From the NCBI GenBank assembly GCA_009602735.1, contig WELA01003638.1, forward strand, positions 26,693 to 90,692: DNA of 64,000 nucleotides, given 5' to 3'. The DNA comes from Mesotaenium endlicherianum. Lineage: Eukaryota; Streptophyta; Zygnematophyceae; Zygnematales; Mesotaeniaceae. The translations under genes and the position numbers were made by a program. Shown here piece after piece: positions 58,401 to 64,000 of this stretch. The notes beneath the pieces were generated by a model. The model did no database searches, had not been told where the DNA came from, and saw only the letters and a list, made by a program, of their open reading frames with translations. The stretch's first letter is position 1. Each line of letters begins with the position of its first letter.

Positions 58401-60599
58401 AGCATGAGCACGCCTAGCCTGCCAGATGTACCCGGCTGCCACCTACGCCCCCTCAGCTTGAGGCACCCCTATCAGCAGCAGCAGCAACAGCAGCAACAGC
58501 AGCAGCAGTTCGAGGATACGAGCTCGACACGACCAGTGTGCAAGCGCAACCGCACCTCTTCCAGGTGGCGCGACGTCAGCCCCTCGAGCATGAGCCTGTG
58601 CGTCTCCAGGCTGCCGCCCGCCAGGCGGGCCAAGCAACCGATGGCACGAAACGCCAGCGCGCGCGCCGTCGCGTCGTGTGACGCCAGCAGCACGCTCCTC
58701 ACCCTCTTCACCGACAGGCCCGCATTCAGGAGCCTCTCAGGCACCAGCAAAGCCCCCCCTCCCCCTCCTCCTCCTCCACCCCTTTCCCTCCTTCTCTTCC
58801 TGCTCCTGCTCCTGCTCCTGCTCGTCCAAGTAACTTCATCTGGGGGCACGAGCGCGCTGCAGGCCGACTCCCGGGGGCCCCGCTGAGAAGAGGACATGCG
58901 CGCCAACACCTGGCATGCGCTGGTTGTTCCCCCTGCTGGGACGAAGGCAAGCTCCCCTCCAGGACCTTCTCGTCCCCACGCAGACGCCGACGCCCACGGC
59001 AGCTCCTCATCAGCGCTGTCCTCCATGTCCATATCCGGGCCCCGCTGTCTCACGCTTCCAATGGCTGCCGATGCCGACGCATGCACCGTGACGGGCGCAG
59101 CTGCTCTCCCGTCGTGTGCCAGAAAAGAGAAGCCGCTTGGAGCCGCCTCCTCTGCAGGCGTGCCAAGAGGACGCCGGCTGCCCCCAGCCTGAGCCTCCTC
59201 CCGCGTGTCTAACAAGCAGTCCTGATGGAGTCCGAGAGATTCCCCGCTCCCCATCCCCCCCTCCCCCTCNCATGAAGTTGGAGCCCGTGCGGAAGGCGTC
59301 CGTGAGGCGCAGCAGGGCCGCGTTGGCCAGGGGGAGGTCGCAGCTGGGCTCCAGGCCCTGCGCCAGCGCAGCCTCGGGCGTCAGCACGGGCTCCCTGCCC
59401 CACCGCAGCAGGCGGGGGCCCATCTTCAGGATGGTCTCGCATGCCACACCTGGCAGACAATCGGAGGGGCGCGGAGGAGGGGGGCGTCACACAGAATGCT
59501 GGCGGAGGTGCGAGGGAAGGGGATGGTGAAGGGGGGGGAGGGTGGGGAGGGGATACGAGCGGGAGTGGGGAATCTCACCTAGCAAGGGCGTGGCACCCAG
59601 GAGGGTGCGCCAAATCATCCCAGGACGTGTGAATGTCAAATCAGCTCATTACGCGTTTGGATATATACATTGAGGGAGCTTATGTGCGCGTTCTCTGCCC
59701 GTGCTCGTGGGCTGCGGGCAGTAGCGAGGACTGGCTGGAAAACGCTGGCGGAGCCCCCAAGTGCCGCTACTAACCCAGTCCGAGCAGAGCAGAGCAGAGC
59801 AGCAGTCTGTGCGTGGGGCCAGGGAAGTGATTCTCTGCAGGGAAGTGAGGGAGGGGCAATGGGAGTCACCAGGGCCAAGGTGCAGCAGCTAGGGATTGAG
59901 TCCCCTGCAAAGAGGTGTGCAGTGACTCGCAGGGGGGCACGGTGAACCTTCCATGATAGTGCATGTGCCCGGCCACCGTGTTGTCAGCGGACACGGCAGG
60001 GCCGAGCTGTACACTTGATCCTCTTCGGCCATAGCCATATGTCACGACAAAGCGGCAGACAGTGACCCCCCCAGCTTGCAGCTAGCAGGGGTTGCCACGA
60101 GCCTCCTGTCAGTGCCCGTGTTCCCTTTGCTCAAGATGCCCCCAGCTCTTAACCCTCAAATTGGATCACAATGACCTTGAAGCTCAGCTGCGCACTATGA
60201 GCTTGACAGCAGTGGCGCCAGCCACTTCCGAGTGGCTCCCAAGTGGCAAACGTCAGCTGCGTTCCACTTACTCATAGGTAGTGCTAAAAGAGAAAGTTCG
60301 GGTTGGTATCTCTCTACCCATTTTCACAAGGAAATTCTTGCAGGTGGCTGGGTCTTTCTCTCTCCCTCTCTCTCTCATAAGGGATCCTCTGGCACTGGGG
60401 ACAGTCAGTGCTGGATGCTTGCTGAGACGTGCAAGGTAGTCTCAAAAAGGGTGGGCGTGCACCCTACATTGCCGATAGGCAGGTGTGAAGAGGACCAACC
60501 TGGCTTGGAGGATCGCAGGCCGCGGTCGAGCTCCACGCTCCACCCCACGGCAGCACCCGCACACGTGCCAGGGACAGGCTGGGTCGCACTTGTTGCCAT
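55487..60599 (-). CDS. INTS7: Integrator complex subunit 7 homologue (armadillo-type), N-terminal part
   Basis: INTS7 is a helical-repeat subunit of the nuclear Integrator complex, which cleaves snRNA and other Pol II transcripts. Minus-strand exons are 60599-60500, 59449-59271 (ends at an N), roughly 59220-58556, 58190-58005, 57317-57207, 56375-56172 and 55687-55487. Those with both borders fixed keep phase. Exon 1 gives WSVELDRGLRSSKPG and exon 2 gives LRRWG-type residues followed by REPVLTPEAALAQGLEPSCD and ALLRLTDAFRTGSN. Exon 4 gives EAAYFAAAFLCDASATFAKT, and exons 5-6 give VVSALSALTALASDC and EVQAAALACICQLAP. This order follows the plant INTS7 (Arabidopsis EMB1895) N-terminal half. Exon 3 carries a long Ser/Arg/Gly-rich insert. 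The C-terminal half of the family (plant proteins exceed 1000 residues) is not found. The start is uncertain; an upstream in-frame Met exists. Confidence 0.8.
58191..58555. repeat. CAG/CAC triplet repeats in INTS7 intron 3
   Basis: A (CAG)n tract with CAA interruptions lies at 58471-58507, and a CAC/CAG-rich tract at 58202-58312. Both fall inside the intron between recognised INTS7 exons, so the apparent polyglutamine and polyleucine frames are not coding. Confidence 0.75.
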
Positions 60600-61707
60600 T
60601 CTGTCGCTCCATGAAGTAAAGGCAGCATCCTGGAGCCTCGGCCCCTCTTGACGCCCCATGGGGAAGGAGCTCACCTGTCTTAGTTTGCTTATACTCAGAA
60701 CAAAGTTTATCCTTGCATGAATGATTGCACTCAAAGGGCAAAGATTGGCAATGGGCCTGACAGGATGAAATTAAGAGGACCTGCCCTTGCAGAAGCTGCT
60801 ACGCTTCCCACTGACAGCCTCACAAATTGGGCAATATACCATTCCGTCTCAGCCACAAGTTACGGTATTATTGCAATGCTGAGCAATGAGGTGATTCACA
60901 TTAGCTTGTAGAGGGCCCTCTAGCACGAGTATTGTATTACCACCGACGAACCACAAAATGCGTAGTCACTGACGGGTTTTAGAAATGTATCGCGCCTTCA
61001 TGCTACCATATAATGCTCATCAACGTAGCGGACTTGCATGTGGATGACAGATAGTCACATGGTTAATTGCACTTCATGCATGGGCACATGTTACACTAAG
61101 TTTTGGCCGGTTAAGTCAGGAGCAAGAAAGAGAGGACTGACACAATATCAATCAGATTACTCGCTCGTGACGAAACTATAGACAGTGAATGGACACTTTC
61201 GTCGGATCGTAAAGTGGCTAACTATTTGACGGCCAAAATTGTGGCCCTGTTTTCTGAAGCGAGCAGGTTGTCGAATCTGGCCGAACCGCTTCTCGAATCT
61301 CCATTCTGCATGCTTTACATTCAGGAAAGTACTTAAGCAAAGAGTGCAAGATATTTACAAATGTTTGCCCCGGGCCTCGGATACACCGACAATTCGTCTC
61401 CTGTCGTCTCCGTGCTCTGCAATTCAATCGAGCTGCCCTCTGCTGGCTTGCCCCAGGCCACCCCAGGCTGCCCTGCAGCTGTGTGGGTCATGCGACCGCG
61501 AACTTGAGTGACGTGAAAGCATCTTCAACGCATTGCTGGAGAAGCGTCAGTCAATGAACTGCAGGAGGAGAGTTGATACATCGGAATTTCGCCTCCGACT
61601 GCCTTGAGGGATGACGTGAATCCTCCTTGTTGCTTGCATTATCTCTTAAGTTGCGTACTTGGACTATTACTTGATAGGCAGCTTCACTTGGGACAGTCTG
61701 GCATACG
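60600..61707. other. Divergent spacer between INTS7 and the phosphatase gene
   Basis: About 1.1 kb separates the two start codons. Both promoters should lie here. No further gene or repeat is recognised. Confidence 0.45.
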
Positions 61708-63918
61708 ATGGAAGCTCTGAGGGGGATTAGTCACTTTTCCACATTACGTGTTCCAATCAAAGCATCAGCACTTAATAGATTTCAGCGGGCGTCGTCTTTG
61801 CAGGCGCCTGTAAATTTCTTCCACTTCGATATCCCACGCAGGGAGCATTTTAGAATCTCCTCAGGAAGTAGTAATCCATATATATCAACTACCAGTTCAA
61901 TTCCCTTAAAGGTCAGCAGGAAGGTCATGTGCAGCGTCAGCACTACTAATGTAGACGGCCTGGACTCAAATGATAATGCTCCTGCAACCGACGCGGAGAA
62001 GGAGGCATGGGAGATGCGAAAGGTGTGCACAAACGGGATATACTTAACGTTAACTGTGAAGCCATTGAGTCGTATATCATGTGTGTGGCTTTGATATGGT
62101 TTTTTCGGTGAGCGCATGGCTCTAGGAAATATTTTATTAGTAGCTGTGTATGTGTACCTTGGTTTAGTTGGAAGGTAAATGAAGTGGAATGTCGCTTCCT
62201 TCGTGTGGAGGGGCGTAGTGTATCAGGTTGGCACTTATGCAATAATGCAGGAGGAACTTCAAATGTGATGGGTGAATGGAGGGGACTGGAACGCTGTTGA
62301 TAGCAACCAGCAAATGAGACCACTGCCAAGGATGAATGTTGTAGGGATTGTAGTGCCTCCAGACTTGTCTTTCTTTTGTTCGTGAACATAAGTCGGGTTA
62401 GATTATATACGAAGTGTGAAGTCCGATTGAGAATATTCTCCCCCCAAGTTTTTATTACCTGATTTATGTCACTTGCCTGCTCACGTAGAGACCGTTTAAT
62501 AACTCCTTGCTGGAATGTCCTTTTAGAACGAAAGCTTCTACATGGCTATAATCAGTAAACAATGGCATCAAATGGATGTGCACGGGGCGAGATGCATTTC
62601 AAGCACAAGCAGCCTGCACCTTATGACTTGTCAAGACATGTGTGGCGGCTATCATGAAGTGGGGGGGGTGGTGTTAGCAGCAGATGGCACTGCTGTTAAT
62701 CTGCAGCCGGGACAAGGGCAGCTCAATGACAGCCAATGTTAGCAACTGGAGCTAGAGTAGTTTCATGTTACTGTTTCTTTCAGCCAATATTACAAAGATA
62801 AGACAGAGCAGAAGAAATGCATGAGCCCTGCTATTATGAAATTTGCCGTGAGTAGAGCACTTGGCACACTTACTTTGACCTTTTCCCAACTGATCTAGTG
62901 AAATAAATTGCCTGCCAAACTAGAGGTCACGTCGTCCCTTTAGTTATAGACCAACGTGACTGTGACCAACGTGGAGTTTAAAAACACAATATCTAGGCAT
63001 GTGGGAGGCTAGATACGGTTGAAGCAGTCAGATCGGGAGGACGATAGTCCAGGTGCTGGAGCTGAGAGCCTGCATGGACATGTGGCAGAAAGAGGCAGCG
63101 CCAGGTGTGGGCCCACAAGACGAGTGGAGGTGGACGCTCAACTGGGATGCTGTCACGCCTGACATTCTCATCGGGTCATGCCCTCGCAGCCCCTCTGATT
63201 TGGTAACCAAGGCCCGCTGCCCCCTTCTCTCCTTCTATTTCCCAGTGGGAGTGAGAACTCTCTCTTGGAAGTGCATGGCTGAGGTCCTAGCAGACAGCAT
63301 CTTGAACACCGGGGAAGGAAGCATCAGGCTTTCTCAATCTGTGTCTTGTGCAATGGGCCTTCTGCTGCCAGTTGACAAAAAATATTATCGAGCACATTGA
63401 GGAGGTATTTGAAATGTGCTGGGAAAGCCCGGTGCTGCCCACGTGCAGCTGCTCTTTGCAGTCTGTGCTGGTTGGCCATAAAAACTCAACTCCCAGCAAG
63501 TCCAGTCAGGATGGCTGCCCACATCAGAGACTGCTGCATGTCTGATGAAACGTTGAGGTGGACTTCCGCACAGGAGACTAGTGTGCTAGGAGTGGCTAGA
63601 TCATGATGAAGGTTTGTGCAGGTGACACTAAGTAGCTGCCATTGTATGCCAGGGTTACTTCGTTCTCTGTCGAAAGGTCATGGAAGGGAAGACGGCAAAT
63701 GCTATACATGGGAAAACTTCATGAGCGTAACTACTAAGAGGCTCAGCTGGGGAGAGCGACCAGGTACATGCTCAAGACAGAGGGGGGCAGTGACTGATGT
63801 GGAGAGGATACCCTGTGGGCTTGTGTTGGAGTGACTGGCGCAGGACAGAATCGTGGATGAGGCAGGAGCCACCGCAATTCTTAACCTCCAGTCTGATATC
63901 TGCTTCGAGGCCCTGCAG
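61708..63918 (+). CDS. Plastid-targeted dual-specificity phosphatase, 5' part (runs off window)
   Basis: Exons 61708-62022, 63053-63202 and 63844-63918 all join at phase 0 and give 180 residues before the window ends. The first 70 or so residues are Ser/Arg-rich and almost without acidic residues, typical of a chloroplast transit peptide. Exon 2 encodes a helix (VLELRACMDMWQKEA), then the entry strand of a DSP domain, WRWTLNWDAVTPDILIGSCP. Exon 3 gives DRIVDEAGATAILNLQSDIC. This arrangement resembles plant and algal DSP-type phosphatases related to the glucan phosphatases SEX4 and LSF2, which act on phosphorylated starch. The catalytic Cys loop (HCxxGxxR) lies beyond the right edge, so substrate class cannot be judged. 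I did not assign SEX4, LSF1 or LSF2 because the visible sequence fits none closely. Confidence 0.85.
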
Positions 63919-63935
63919 GTGCCCTGATTATTTTC

Positions 63936-64000
63936 CTCTCCTTCCCTCCCTCCTTCCTTCGCCTTCCCCCTCTCCCCTCTCCTCCCCCCCCCCCGGGCCC
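63936..64000 (+). repeat. Pyrimidine-rich tract and poly-C at window end
   Basis: A CT-rich run passes into a C homopolymer (about 63984-63994) inside the third intron of the phosphatase gene. Together with the 89-base C run at 31915 it suggests C homopolymers are common in introns here. Confidence 0.7.

Noticed and set aside
57978-58442. Polyleucine membrane protein on the minus strand
   Set aside because: The leucines come from a CAG/CAC repeat in an INTS7 intron; only 58190-58005 is coding.

Overview
This window is eukaryotic nuclear DNA from the green lineage, most likely a streptophyte alga or an early-diverging land plant. The evidence is a plant-type cryptochrome with a full DAS tail, a plant-like TRAPPC2, a plant-style NOT4 and a plastid-targeted dual-specificity phosphatase, all split by introns with GT-AG (once AT-AC) borders. 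Host exons are GC-rich with Gly/Ala/Ser/Gln low-complexity inserts. The left 26 kb is AT-richer and made almost entirely of transposable elements. I cannot name the species.

Positions 1-26033 are a nested transposon landscape. A decayed Ty3/gypsy chromovirus (copy 1) runs from the left edge to its 3' LTR at 10219-10952. It is interrupted by a complete 475-bp TRIM element (4937-5411, perfect 5-bp target duplication) and by a 1.8-kb inverted-repeat DNA element (6786-8593). A minus-strand gag-bearing element follows (10953-12955, continuing at 23175-25311). It was split by chromovirus copy 2 (LTRs 12956-14730 and 22459-23174), which in turn was hit twice by one small element family (13006-14063 and 19601-20339). 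The first of these carries a GC-rich exon-like segment not seen in the second. Both chromovirus copies carry an extra open reading frame after the chromodomain. Two further minus-strand LTRs lie at 24218-24982 and 25312-26033.

Positions 28142-64000 are gene space. In order: cryptochrome (+); a 185-bp tandem array with inverted flanks around a 605-bp gap; a minus-strand gene or gene pair ending at 36494 whose 5' part is a very large CNOT4/NOT4; TRAPPC2 (-), whose third intron is a clear U12-type AT-AC intron; a small predicted secreted protein (+) starting 256 bp from TRAPPC2; an Integrator subunit 7 homologue (-); and the start of a plastid dual-specificity phosphatase (+) that runs off the right edge. 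These are unrelated housekeeping or light-signalling genes, not an operon. Gene models were built by hand from homology plus splice sites that keep the reading phase. Exon edges given to the base are those where phase and motif both agree.
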